From an uncultured Clostridia bacterium (lineage in GTDB: Bacteria > Bacillota > Clostridia > Christensenellales > Borkfalkiaceae): a stretch of DNA of 64,000 bases. The stretch spans positions 1 through 64,000 of the forward strand of contig CAKQSB010000001.1 of the NCBI GenBank assembly GCA_934271735.1. Reading direction: 5' to 3'. Below, in pieces: positions 31,875 through 40,359 of this stretch. Each line of letters opens with the position of its first letter. Position 1 is the first letter of the stretch. Under the pieces are notes generated by a model, which worked only from the letters and a program-made list of their open reading frames with translations, had not been told where the DNA came from and did not search any database. The translations under genes and the position numbers were made by a program.

Positions 31875-34131
31875 CTCCGAGATCGGATTTCAGTTGCGAG
31901 CGAAGGTTTATAACCGTAACCACCGCAAGAAAAGCGAATATTACCGTCGCATACGCGGCGGCTAAGCCGTATTTGCCGTTTACCATGTAGTTATACATAA
32001 GATTGATAGGAGTCTGAGTTCCCCAATCTCCGCTCGTAACCATATACGTTCTGCCGAAATTCTGCACAGACGCTATGAAAATCGTTATGAAGACGTATTT
32101 GAGTTGCGGACGGATAAGCGGAATATCAATCGTAAACAACCTTTTCCACGGTCCGCACCCTTCAAGTTCCGCCGCCTCGTAATAACTGTCGGGAATGTTC
32201 ATCATTCCGCCGTAAAAAATCAAATACGACCCCACGAACGGGAATCCCATCATTATAAGCGACGGGAGAGCAGCCGAACTGCTCGTTAAAAACTTTACCT
32301 TTTCAAGCCCGAGCGCGCCGAGCAAGGTATTTAAAACGCCGCTCTCTCCGTATATACCCGTTTTCCATATAAGAAGCGTTGCGACCGACGGGACTATCCC
32401 GGGGATAAACAACAACATTCTCGTGAGCGAAGAATACCCTTTATTGCGCATGACCGTGAGGAAAAACGCAAACAGAACAGGCGGAACCAACGCGAGAACG
32501 ATGTCCGCGACAAGGAAAATACCCATATTTCTGAACGCTTCCGCAGCGTATGCGCCCGCAAAAATCTCTGCGTAATTCTTGAAATTATTCCAGATCATCG
32601 TCGGTTTTTGCTGAGTATAGTCAAACAAAGACAAAACCATCGACGCAACGCCCGGATAATAACAAAACGCGCAAAGCAACACAAGGCACACGAGTAGAAT
32701 AAGGTAAATCCACCTGTTTTTTACAAAACCTTTCAGAACGTCCGCGGTATAAGCCGAAACTTTATCGCTCGCCGCGCAAAGGATTAAAACAAGCGCGGTT
32801 AAAAACGTTACAGCCGCCAAAACAAACAGAACGGTTCTTAAACTTCTGTAAAAGCCGCTTTTTATCTGTTTTCCCACTTCCAGTTTTTTAACCACTTTGG
32901 TCTCGCTCGACGACGTTTCGTTTACGTTGTGATAAACGATATATAAATTCTCGCCGCTTTTATCAGTCGCCATATACGAAATATCGAATTCCGCCTGAGC
33001 GACGAACGCGACTTTCATTCCCGAAAAGTCGATCGCCGTGATTTTGGAACTGTTTTTGTGCCTGACGTAGCCCATGTCGGTCGCCAAGTCAAATATAAGC
33101 GCGTCGGTGTAATCCGCAGGCGACTCCGAAAGTTCCACGCCCGTATCTTCGGTTTTGAGGTTACCGACTTTCACCCCTATTTTTCCGCATCTTTCGTCAA
33201 TATAATCGCGCTTCGCCGAAACGACGGTGTTTTCGGGGGTTATAAAGTAAAAGGTATCGGCATCTCCGACATAACAACTTCCGCCGAAACTGTTGAAGAA
33301 GCACGCGTAATCGGACGAATCGAAGTATTCGGGATCGATATATATGCTACCGTCGCTTCCGATTTGCAATCCGCCGTTTTCGTAAAACCCGTCGGGACGA
33401 TCGTATCCGTAACGGTTCAACGCGAAGTCGTCTTTCATTCGTATAAGCCCGCCGGTATGGATAAGATATAAATATCCGTCTTTTATCGTCATCGACGTAA
33501 CGTATAACCCCTTTGCGAGAGTAAGGGCGACGCTTTCGTCTCCCGCGGCGGTTTTAACTTTGCTCGTAAGCCCGTCCGAAAGATAAACGAAGCCCTTTTC
33601 GGTACAACCCGCCGAAATATCAGACGCGTCGTATTTAAAAATCGTATAATACGCGTTGCTTTTCGTAAGGCAATATAACGTACCGTCGCCGTAAGTCGCC
33701 GTTACGAAAGAACCCGATAATCTGACCCTTTCTTTAAACGAAAGACCGCCTTCCGTTAAAAAGCGATACAGATAGTTATCGCCGCCGACGGCAAACAATC
33801 CGTCAAACCCCGCAACCGTAAAAACCGAAGATATATGCCCGACTTGCGTACCGTAGGTATTGACCGAAAATTCTTCGAGATCGAAGCAATCGTTCACGTC
33901 CCCGTCGTCGTCCGTACCGTATATCCTCCCTCCGAACGTGGAATAGTATGCTCCGTCGCTGAATCCGGAAGTAGCCACGGAGGTTATTCTCGTTCCGTCC
34001 GCGCAAACGATTTCGGTATTTTTCGGAATAAACGAAACCGACACGACGATACCCGCAATAAGCGATGCTATAAACAATATCGCAACTATGATCGCGGCTA
34101 TCGCCGTTCTTTTCCTTAATTTAAATTTCAT
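31867..34131 (-). CDS. Sugar ABC permease (MalF type) with large extracellular N-terminal domain
   Basis: A 754-residue protein, more than twice a normal MalF-type permease. After one membrane helix (about 12-34) comes an outside domain of about 390 residues with repeated YxxD/GxxYL strands (YSTFGGRIYGTDDDGDVND; GDNYLYRFLTEGG; GSIYIDPEYFDSSDY; ENLYIVYHNVNE), which looks like a beta-propeller of the kind that binds glycans. A second helix follows (about 432-455), then a classic permease with the EAA loop YYEAAELEGCGPWKRLFTID. A propeller built into the permease is unusual. It overlaps the MalG-type gene. The binding lipoprotein lies 20 bases upstream. Confidence 0.85.
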   Translation of the reverse strand: MKFKLRKRTAIAAIIVAILFIASLIAGIVVSVSFIPKNTEIVCADGTRITSVATSGFSDGAYYSTFGGRIYGTDDDGDVNDCFDLEEFSVNTYGTQVGHISSVFTVAGFDGLFAVGGDNYLYRFLTEGGLSFKERVRLSGSFVTATYGDGTLYCLTKSNAYYTIFKYDASDISAGCTEKGFVYLSDGLTSKVKTAAGDESVALTLAKGLYVTSMTIKDGYLYLIHTGGLIRMKDDFALNRYGYDRPDGFYENGGLQIGSDGSIYIDPEYFDSSDYACFFNSFGGSCYVGDADTFYFITPENTVVSAKRDYIDERCGKIGVKVGNLKTEDTGVELSESPADYTDALIFDLATDMGYVRHKNSSKITAIDFSGMKVAFVAQAEFDISYMATDKSGENLYIVYHNVNETSSSETKVVKKLEVGKQIKSGFYRSLRTVLFVLAAVTFLTALVLILCAASDKVSAYTADVLKGFVKNRWIYLILLVCLVLLCAFCYYPGVASMVLSLFDYTQQKPTMIWNNFKNYAEIFAGAYAAEAFRNMGIFLVADIVLALVPPVLFAFFLTVMRNKGYSSLTRMLLFIPGIVPSVATLLIWKTGIYGESGVLNTLLGALGLEKVKFLTSSSAALPSLIMMGFPFVGSYLIFYGGMMNIPDSYYEAAELEGCGPWKRLFTIDIPLIRPQLKYVFITIFIASVQNFGRTYMVTSGDWGTQTPINLMYNYMVNGKYGLAAAYATVIFAFLAVVTVINLRSQLKSDLGGE

Positions 34132-34151
34132 CTGAATTGATTTTCGTAGTT

Positions 34152-35882
34152 TTAATTACCGTAGTCTACGCCTTTCCCCGGGTATTTGTAGAACGTCTTG
34201 CTCCAACCCTGAACATCGCAAAGTCTTTCAAACGCCGAAAGCAGCGACGACTGCCACATAGATCCGAACGAATCGGTCGTAAGAGCGTCCGCTCCGGTAC
34301 CGGTGAGATATCTCTTCCATAGCGTAACGCTGTCTTTTACGTTATCGGTGTCGTTACTCATATAACGAACGAGGAAAGTGAGATACGGGTTGTTATCCGC
34401 AAGCCCCGTATAAGAGATTTTATCGGAGCGGAAAAACGTTTTCCAACTCTCGGGAACAACGACAAGATTGTTTTTCACCGTCGTTAGACCCTTGACGGAC
34501 ACCCCCTTTTCGGAAAGAGCCTTGTAATATATCGTCTGACCGTAAGGCGAAAGGAAGAATTTGAGGAAGTCCACGTTAAGCGCGTTCTGCTTTTTTCCGT
34601 GATTGACAATCGAAAGATATCCGCCGTTGCCGCCCACGTCTCTTACAAGCGTATTTTCGGAAACGTACTCCGACACCATTCTCGGATAATCGAAGAAATC
34701 GAGGCTGAACGATTCGTCCGATTTTTCGCCGAACGCAAGCCCTTCTCCCGAATAATCGAGCATAATCTGAGGCGAAGCCTTGCCGCTGCTTTGCGTGCGG
34801 AACATATTTCTCATCTGCTCCATAGACGTATTTGCCGCGTCCGTCAACAGGTATTCTTTGATTTTTTCAAACTGCGAGAGGAAATCTTTATATTTACCGC
34901 TCGTCGCTCCGACGTAGTTTTTACTGCTCTGATCTAAGATAGTATTGAAAAATCTGCTGTAAACATACCCGTAATCGACCGCCGACTCGGGATTTTCGCT
35001 CGTTAAATCAACTTCGTATTTATGAGTGAAATTTTCATCCCCTTCCTGCGGCATGATCACGTTGTAATCGGAACGGAAATACAGATCACCGTAAATTCTC
35101 AAAAGCCACGTAAATTGCGACGCGGAAATCGATTCCGTATCTACGGATATTCCGAGCGGATTTGCATAACCCGCTTCTTTCATATATTTACAAAGCGCAA
35201 CGAGGTCGTCCCACGTTTTGGGCGTTGCAACCTTTCCGTCGGCATTTTTATACCCCTTTTCCCCCGCGGCTTTAAGCGCGACGTCGTTCACGAACCACGC
35301 CGTGTTCAAAGACTCGGTGTTTAAAATATAACAATCGGTATTCGCGCCCGATTTGTCGGTGAGATACGCTTCTTCGCTTAAAACGTCTTTCCATGACGTA
35401 TCCTCGCCCGCATATGCGTTCGCCTGACGTATCGTAGATGACATATTGTAACAATATTGCGTGAGGTTATTGCCTATAAGATTGCCCTGAACGATATCCC
35501 AATCGGTATTTTTATCCTTAACTTCGGCAAGCAATTTGTCGCCGTAAGTCGAAGCCGTATACGTCGTATTGAGTTTTACGTATACCGAATTTTCGTGCAG
35601 GCGCATATATTCGTCCGCAACGGCCTTCCAGCCGTCCTGCGTGCCGTCGAATAAAATAACAACGTCTATCTGACCTTCCGCGGATTCCATGGACGACAGA
35701 TCGGGATAATAATTTTCATCGAATTCCGAACCTAAATCCAATAATTTTACACCATCGGAAGAACTCTGGGAGTTTCCCGACCCTGTCGAATCCCCGGGAA
35801 CGGAAGAAGTTTTTCCTCCGCACGAGATAAAGCAGAACAATGAAATTATCGAAACAAATAAAGCCATAATTTTCTTTTTCAT
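34152..35882 (-). CDS. Extracellular solute-binding lipoprotein, family 1
   Basis: A 576-residue lipoprotein (lipobox FISC-G, then a Ser/Gly linker). The mature protein follows the two-lobe solute-binding fold of CUT1 sugar importers, with VVILFDGTQDGWKAVADEYM, ATPKTWDDLVALCKYMKEAGY and GGNGGYLSIVNHGK segments. At 576 residues it is large, as for oligosaccharide binders. First gene of the nine-gene operon; its promoter and the AraC promoter diverge in the 266-base gap upstream. Confidence 0.9.
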   Translation of the reverse strand: MKKKIMALFVSIISLFCFISCGGKTSSVPGDSTGSGNSQSSSDGVKLLDLGSEFDENYYPDLSSMESAEGQIDVVILFDGTQDGWKAVADEYMRLHENSVYVKLNTTYTASTYGDKLLAEVKDKNTDWDIVQGNLIGNNLTQYCYNMSSTIRQANAYAGEDTSWKDVLSEEAYLTDKSGANTDCYILNTESLNTAWFVNDVALKAAGEKGYKNADGKVATPKTWDDLVALCKYMKEAGYANPLGISVDTESISASQFTWLLRIYGDLYFRSDYNVIMPQEGDENFTHKYEVDLTSENPESAVDYGYVYSRFFNTILDQSSKNYVGATSGKYKDFLSQFEKIKEYLLTDAANTSMEQMRNMFRTQSSGKASPQIMLDYSGEGLAFGEKSDESFSLDFFDYPRMVSEYVSENTLVRDVGGNGGYLSIVNHGKKQNALNVDFLKFFLSPYGQTIYYKALSEKGVSVKGLTTVKNNLVVVPESWKTFFRSDKISYTGLADNNPYLTFLVRYMSNDTDNVKDSVTLWKRYLTGTGADALTTDSFGSMWQSSLLSAFERLCDVQGWSKTFYKYPGKGVDYGN

Positions 35883-35906
35883 TATAAGCCTCCTTTTTAT
35901 ACTCAG

Positions 35907-35935
35907 ATTATATCACACCCGAAATGTTTAGTCTA
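35907..35935 (-). promoter_or_regulatory. Promoter of the glycan operon
   Basis: On the minus strand, TAGACT (35935-35930) and TATAAT (35912-35907) with a 17-base spacer, about 25 bases before the binding-protein ATG, which has AGGAGG upstream. The weak -35 fits need for an activator. Confidence 0.7.
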
Positions 35936-36114
35936 TATCAATTTTTCGAAACAATATATCACAAATTAGGTTTATTGAAAAATCAACGCCGCGAAAAAAA
36001 CATATCCGAAAAAAATAAAAACGTCGATAATATAATAAAGTATAGCGTTTTATCTCGTTTTTTATAGGTTTTGCGTATCGGAAAAAGAAAATAAAAAGTT
36101 TCACTATTTAATGT

Positions 36115-36142
36115 TTGACAAATCGCGACATTTTGCTATAAT
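36115..36142 (+). promoter_or_regulatory. Promoter of the AraC gene, giving a leaderless mRNA
   Basis: Perfect TTGACA (36115-36120) and TATAAT (36137-36142), 16-base spacer. The expected start point, 6-7 bases after the -10, is the A of the ATG at 36149 itself. No ribosome site exists upstream. Confidence 0.75.
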
Positions 36143-36148
36143 GAAATC

Positions 36149-37111
36149 ATGAAAAACGATAACAGACAATACAGGGAAATAATTCTTAAGGACTATTTTT
36201 CTAAAAACATTCCGAAATCAGAGTTTTTGAAATACTACGATATAGACGCAAACACGCTCGATTTCTGGATATCGGAACACGAACGCTCAGATCGGAACAA
36301 ATCGAAAACAGAAAAGAACTTCTCGGTTTACCAATCCGAGGCAGACCACGAATTTCATATTTTTTTGAAAGAAGAGCCTTTTTTACTCGACATGCCCCAC
36401 TACCACGAGAGTGTGGAAATGATTTTCATGCTTAAAGGCTCGGCTTTGGCGCATATAGGGGAAAACACTTGTCTTATAAAAAAAGGCGAAATATGTTTCA
36501 GCAACACTTTGCAAAATCATTTTTATGAAAATCAATCGAACGATCTGCAAGCGATTTGCCTCGTTTTATCTCACGCTTTCACCCACCATTACAGGCAGCA
36601 ATTCAAGGATAAAACGCCGCCGCCGTTTATGAGAGACCCCGAAAAAAACAATCGTCTCATACAAATAGTTCAGAAATGGCTCGGCGAAAAAAGGAAAACT
36701 TTTCTTTTAAACTGCGCTTATTCGAACTATCTGTTTGACGCGATGGAGGAAACCTACGGATTTAATAAAACGCCGAAATCGAACGGAGACAGAGCCGCGA
36801 TAGAATTTATCGACTATATAAAGGATAATTTGTCGTCCGACATATCGCTTACGTCTATGGCAAAGCATTTCGGATACACCAAAGAATATTGCAGCGAACT
36901 TTTCAACAAGGCGGTCGGGCAACATTTTACGACGTTTGTAAACAACGTCCGCACGCAAAAAGCCGTCGAACTGATGAACGACCCGCAAAACGCCGACAGA
37001 AAAATAACCGATATCGTATACGAATGCGGTTTTAAAAGTCAGGTCACCTTTTACCGTTATTATAAAAAATACAAAAATAAAATGTCCGATGCGGAAAAAC
37101 GCGGACAATGA
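36149..37111 (+). CDS. AraC-family regulator with cupin sensor domain
   Basis: A 320-residue regulator. After an N-terminal segment containing NTLDFWISEHE, a cupin fold (about 70-150: FLLDMPHYHESVEMIFMLKG, then IKKGEICFSN) probably senses a sugar. The C-terminal AraC double helix-turn-helix (about 215-315) contains ISLTSMAKHFGYTKEYCSEL and ITDIVYECGFKSQVTFYRYY. It is divergent from the glycan operon and likely its activator. The mRNA appears leaderless. A terminator with the TATAAGTCGAT word in its loop follows. Confidence 0.9.
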   Translation: MKNDNRQYREIILKDYFSKNIPKSEFLKYYDIDANTLDFWISEHERSDRNKSKTEKNFSVYQSEADHEFHIFLKEEPFLLDMPHYHESVEMIFMLKGSALAHIGENTCLIKKGEICFSNTLQNHFYENQSNDLQAICLVLSHAFTHHYRQQFKDKTPPPFMRDPEKNNRLIQIVQKWLGEKRKTFLLNCAYSNYLFDAMEETYGFNKTPKSNGDRAAIEFIDYIKDNLSSDISLTSMAKHFGYTKEYCSELFNKAVGQHFTTFVNNVRTQKAVELMNDPQNADRKITDIVYECGFKSQVTFYRYYKKYKNKMSDAEKRGQ

Positions 37112-37126
37112 CGTAATTAAAATGCA

Positions 37127-37165
37127 AAAGTTGCCGTATAAGTCGATAAACGGCAACTTTTTAAT
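37127..37165 (+). terminator. Terminator with TATAAGTCGAT in the loop
   Basis: The stem AAAGTTGCCGT/ACGGCAACTTT (11 bp, 37127-37137 with 37150-37160) encloses a 12-base loop made almost entirely of the repeated word. A short T-run (TTTTT) follows. It also works in reverse with the A-run on the other side. Confidence 0.85.
37137..37147 (+). repeat. TATAAGTCGAT word, copy 10
   Basis: Starts at the last stem base and fills the loop of the AraC terminator. Confidence 0.85.
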
Positions 37166-37189
37166 TATATAAAACCCACTTGAAACGGT

Positions 37190-38392
37190 TTATAATTCTT
37201 TACCCGTCAACGTGAACAAGATGTTTTGAGCATACGTTCTTATAAGAAAATCCGTAGGATGATTTATATTGTTTCCCGTCATGGAATAATATTGTTTCTT
37301 TTCGAGCATCTCTCCGTGCATCCTTGTAACTTTAGCCAACCCGCACGAATACTTTTTGCCAAGAGTTTCAAGTTCTTCTTCAAACAAAGTGAGCGGACTG
37401 TTTTTATAATTGTTATTTACGCCAGTTTCTTTGACGTCGCCGTTAGGATACGTCGAACTCACGAGCAAAATCTCGCAGTCGGGATTTTTGCTTTTAATTT
37501 TTTTTATCATGGTATCCATCGCCGCCCCGAATCTTATATAACTTCCCGTACAGTCGTTCATGCCCCAGCAAAGAACGACGAGATCTGCATTCTCTTTTGT
37601 AACCGCATCGAGGTTTTCGACGCCCCAGACGACGTTTTTCCCTCCCGCGGCTTTATTTACAACCTCTATATTATCGTTATCGTAAATTTTTTTCAGACTT
37701 TCGCACACTAACTCGTCGAACCCCGGCATATACGGTTCTATACCCATGAATCCGCTCCCGTTAGCCCCGACGGTTATACTGTCGCCGTAAAAACAAATTT
37801 TAACGTTTTTCCCGTCCGACAACTTTCCTATAAAATCGACGTACAGCGACGAACTATCCTCGGGAACGGTAACGCCGTCTTTATTCTCAGCAATATATGT
37901 AACGCATAATTGCCTGTCGGAAAATAACGAACTCTCCGAAAATAAAATTCCGCTGTTTCGCGATGCCGAATGAAACGTTCCGTTTTCGGGATAGTATTCT
38001 TTTTCGGTAAAAAACGGAATACACGATGACGCTCGACGGACGATCGCATTTCTTTCTTCGTCGTAGATATAATCTTTTTGAGAAGAATATTTAGTTTTTA
38101 AATTATATGATCTGACTTCGATTATTCTTTTTGCGGGATACAAAAGCGTTGCCGCGTCGTTTTCACCGACAAACATTATCGTTTCGTTATACACATAATC
38201 GCCTTTCCAAACAGGCTTCATATAGGTTTCAAGACTATACTCGTCGAATTTCAGCATTTCTTCAACCTCTTGCGATTCCTTACATTCCGAGTTTTTATCT
38301 GAACTACCCGCTCCGCTTTCGTTTTTGCACGAACAAAAATTTAAAAAACACCCCGCCGCCAGAACAATCGCGAAAATTTTTACCCCTTTCAT
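37190..38392 (-). CDS. SGNH hydrolase lipoprotein
   Basis: A 400-residue lipoprotein (lipobox FCSC-K). Residues about 60-195 form a beta-rich domain of carbohydrate-esterase N-terminal style. The SGNH/GDSL hydrolase domain (about 200-400) has CFYGDSITVGANGSG (block I, Ser), NKAAGGKN (block II, Gly), CWGMNDCTG (block III, Asn) and NHPTDF (block V, His). The family removes acyl or acetyl groups from glycans or lipids. Its ATG overlaps the stop of the phosphatase-like gene (ATGA), so the two are made together and probably act outside the membrane on the same substrate. Confidence 0.85.
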   Translation of the reverse strand: MKGVKIFAIVLAAGCFLNFCSCKNESGAGSSDKNSECKESQEVEEMLKFDEYSLETYMKPVWKGDYVYNETIMFVGENDAATLLYPAKRIIEVRSYNLKTKYSSQKDYIYDEERNAIVRRASSCIPFFTEKEYYPENGTFHSASRNSGILFSESSLFSDRQLCVTYIAENKDGVTVPEDSSSLYVDFIGKLSDGKNVKICFYGDSITVGANGSGFMGIEPYMPGFDELVCESLKKIYDNDNIEVVNKAAGGKNVVWGVENLDAVTKENADLVVLCWGMNDCTGSYIRFGAAMDTMIKKIKSKNPDCEILLVSSTYPNGDVKETGVNNNYKNSPLTLFEEELETLGKKYSCGLAKVTRMHGEMLEKKQYYSMTGNNINHPTDFLIRTYAQNILFTLTGKEL

Positions 38393-39510
38393 CTTTTCAT
38401 TATTCTTTTTATCTCGCTTAATTCTTCGTGGGAAACGCCGATATCGAGGAGATATTTTTCGGTATTTTCCCGAACGTTTCCGTCGCCGTAGTTTTCCAGA
38501 AAAGAATAAAGTTCGTTAATCTGAACGAGCATAGCCTCGTCCGTCGCGCCGTCCTTACAACCCGCTTCGGAGAAAAACGACAATTCATAATCCGCGAGAA
38601 TATCGTCGTAACTTGCGCCGAGAAAGGCTTCAAGAATAGCCGCAAGCGTCCCCGTGCGATCCCTTCCTATCGCGCAATGAAATACTATCGGGTAATTTTT
38701 TTCAGCGGCAAATATTTTAATCGTTTCCGCCATGTTTTTCTGATAAATCGGGTCTTTTACGTTTGCCGCGCTTTTAACGTAATATGCGCCGGGAAAAGAA
38801 TAATAATTCACGCTCTCCCCGAGGGGAGAAGTTGTCCCCGAACTCCCCTCGCCGCGGTTTCTAAGATCGATATCGGTTTTTATCCCGTAACGATAAATCG
38901 CATCTTGTATCCCTTTTGCCGTAACGTCATCCAGCGACGCGGCGCGATAAATCATCCCCTGTTTTATTTTTTTCGAGAAAAAACCTACGTCCCGAGCATT
39001 CGAAACCTCGTCGATTTTTATGGTTCTGGGGCTTTTTTGAGTTTTAAAAAAACTTTCGCCTTTTACAACCTCTTCGCCGCCCGAAAAACCCGTTACCGTC
39101 CAGCGATAATCCGAGTCGACATAAAGATCCCGGACGTCGATTTTTTTCTCCGCCGCGCGAAAACTCTCTTCTTTTTTGTAATGCCCGTCGGTAAAAATAT
39201 CCACGATAAAATAATCGCATTCTATATCGGTGCTCCACGAAAAAGAAATCGCCTGCCCGTAAAAGACATCGTTTTTACCATAGTTTTCTCCGACACAGCC
39301 GGGCAAATACGAAGTATACCAATCGAATATGCTCTTATTTGAGACGACTATATCTTCCGTTTTTGCAGGAGTAATCATTTTCACTTTCATTTTATTCTCC
39401 GAAGCATTTTCATCGGTTTGCGAATCGCCGATCTTTTCCGGCGCGCAGGCAAAAAGCATCGCCGTTAAACATATTGTCAAAATACTTATTACAAACTTTC
39501 CGCCTTTCAT
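38389..39510 (-). CDS. Lipoprotein with tyrosine-phosphatase-like domain
   Basis: A 373-residue lipoprotein (lipobox LFAC-A). Residues about 60-170 look like a fibronectin/Ig-like domain (FSWSTDIECDYFIVDI, RWTVTGFSGG). The C-terminal part is a Tyr/Ser-phosphatase of the bacterial Y_phosphatase3 type: NARDVGFFSKKIKQGMIYRA, TDIDLRNRGEG and the P-loop HCAIGRDRTGT with catalytic Cys and Arg. An exported phosphatase of this class could act on phosphosugars, phospholipids or inositol phosphates. The start at 39510 is chosen because GAGG lies 6 bases upstream (inside a longer frame). Confidence 0.82.
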   Translation of the reverse strand: MKGGKFVISILTICLTAMLFACAPEKIGDSQTDENASENKMKVKMITPAKTEDIVVSNKSIFDWYTSYLPGCVGENYGKNDVFYGQAISFSWSTDIECDYFIVDIFTDGHYKKEESFRAAEKKIDVRDLYVDSDYRWTVTGFSGGEEVVKGESFFKTQKSPRTIKIDEVSNARDVGFFSKKIKQGMIYRAASLDDVTAKGIQDAIYRYGIKTDIDLRNRGEGSSGTTSPLGESVNYYSFPGAYYVKSAANVKDPIYQKNMAETIKIFAAEKNYPIVFHCAIGRDRTGTLAAILEAFLGASYDDILADYELSFFSEAGCKDGATDEAMLVQINELYSFLENYGDGNVRENTEKYLLDIGVSHEELSEIKRIMKR

Positions 39511-39662
39511 ATATTTCCTCATAACAAATAGATCCGTTGTTTGGATCTGTCGCGACTTTTTTCAAAACAATAAGTTCTATTTGAATCATTTAAATTCTAC
39601 CATATTCTTCGACAATTGTAAATATCATTTTTTAGGATAGTTGTGTTAAATATTAGACAAAT

Positions 39663-39824
39663 TTAAATAGCATCATCTGTTTTTCTATTGATAACCGCTA
39701 TAATTGTTTCACTAAAACAATCTATAAGACTTTCGGGAATAAGCGACAAGTCGGGTTCTCCGATTACAAATACTTTCAAACCCGTATCGTTGTCATCTAA
39801 CTGAATTTCTTTCATTTTTGCCAT
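39663..39824 (-). CDS. Small hypothetical protein before the recombinase
   Basis: A 53-residue acidic protein (starts MAKMKEIQLDDNDTGLKVFV, ends with a NRKTDDAI tail) with no membrane segment. GGAGG lies 8 bases before the ATG at 39824, a better spacing than the ATG two codons earlier. Too short for domain recognition. It is divergent from the recombinase gene, 535 bases away, and may belong to the same small element. Confidence 0.6.
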   Translation of the reverse strand: MAKMKEIQLDDNDTGLKVFVIGEPDLSLIPESLIDCFSETIIAVINRKTDDAI

Positions 39825-39829
39825 TGTCA

Positions 39830-40359
39830 TTGCCTCCGTTTTTCTTGCATTATAAACGGATTTTCAACAGAACGTTAGAAACTCTTCCTTACCAAAAACT
39901 ATACTTATCTTCATTTCCACCCAAATAAATCAAAACTAAAACCATATTATGTTATGGGTTGGTATGGTATCAGAAAAAGTCTGTACCGTCAAACGAAAAA
40001 ATATAACTTAAAATTTCAAAATCGCTTTCGGTTATTCAATCAAACGTTACATTGAACCGAAAGCGGCTTATTTTTTTACTTCAACGTAATATTTTTTCTT
40101 TCGGCAATAATCTTTACTATTTTTGACTAAAAGCCTTTTGTTTGACGGCGTTGACTTTTCCCGATAGTTGTGGGGGTGTAAATAAAAAAGTTTCGGTTAA
40201 GAAAGTTTTTATTATTTATGGCACAAGTAATGTTAAATACTCCCCGCTTTACATTTCGTTGGGATTTCCTTTCGATTTGTACAAGGCGGGGTTTCTTACT
40301 TTTTCCGTAAAAATAAATTACTCTGAATTCAAGAAACTTATGGAGGTATTATAAACAAA
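39830..40359. other. Gap before the recombinase gene
   Basis: No convincing gene. It contains a terminator-like hairpin (40023-40077) and a second hairpin with CCCCGC/GCGGGG arms (about 40242-40295) in the leader of the recombinase gene, just before GGAGG at 40342. Confidence 0.5.
40023..40077 (+). terminator. Terminator upstream of the recombinase
   Basis: CGCTTTCGGTT (40023-40033) pairs with AACCGAAAGCG (40055-40065), with an inner CAAT/ATTG pairing, then GCTTATTTTTTT. Confidence 0.75.

Larger units (their letters stand above)
35883..36148. other. Divergent regulatory region
   Basis: Gap between the binding-protein gene (minus) and the AraC gene (plus). It holds two opposed promoters. The AT-rich middle (about 35940-36110) contains no gene and is the expected site for AraC binding. 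Confidence 0.7.

Noticed and set aside
40142..40354. 70-codon frame just before the recombinase
   Set aside because: It starts at a TTG without ribosome site, crosses a leader hairpin and has no recognisable content.
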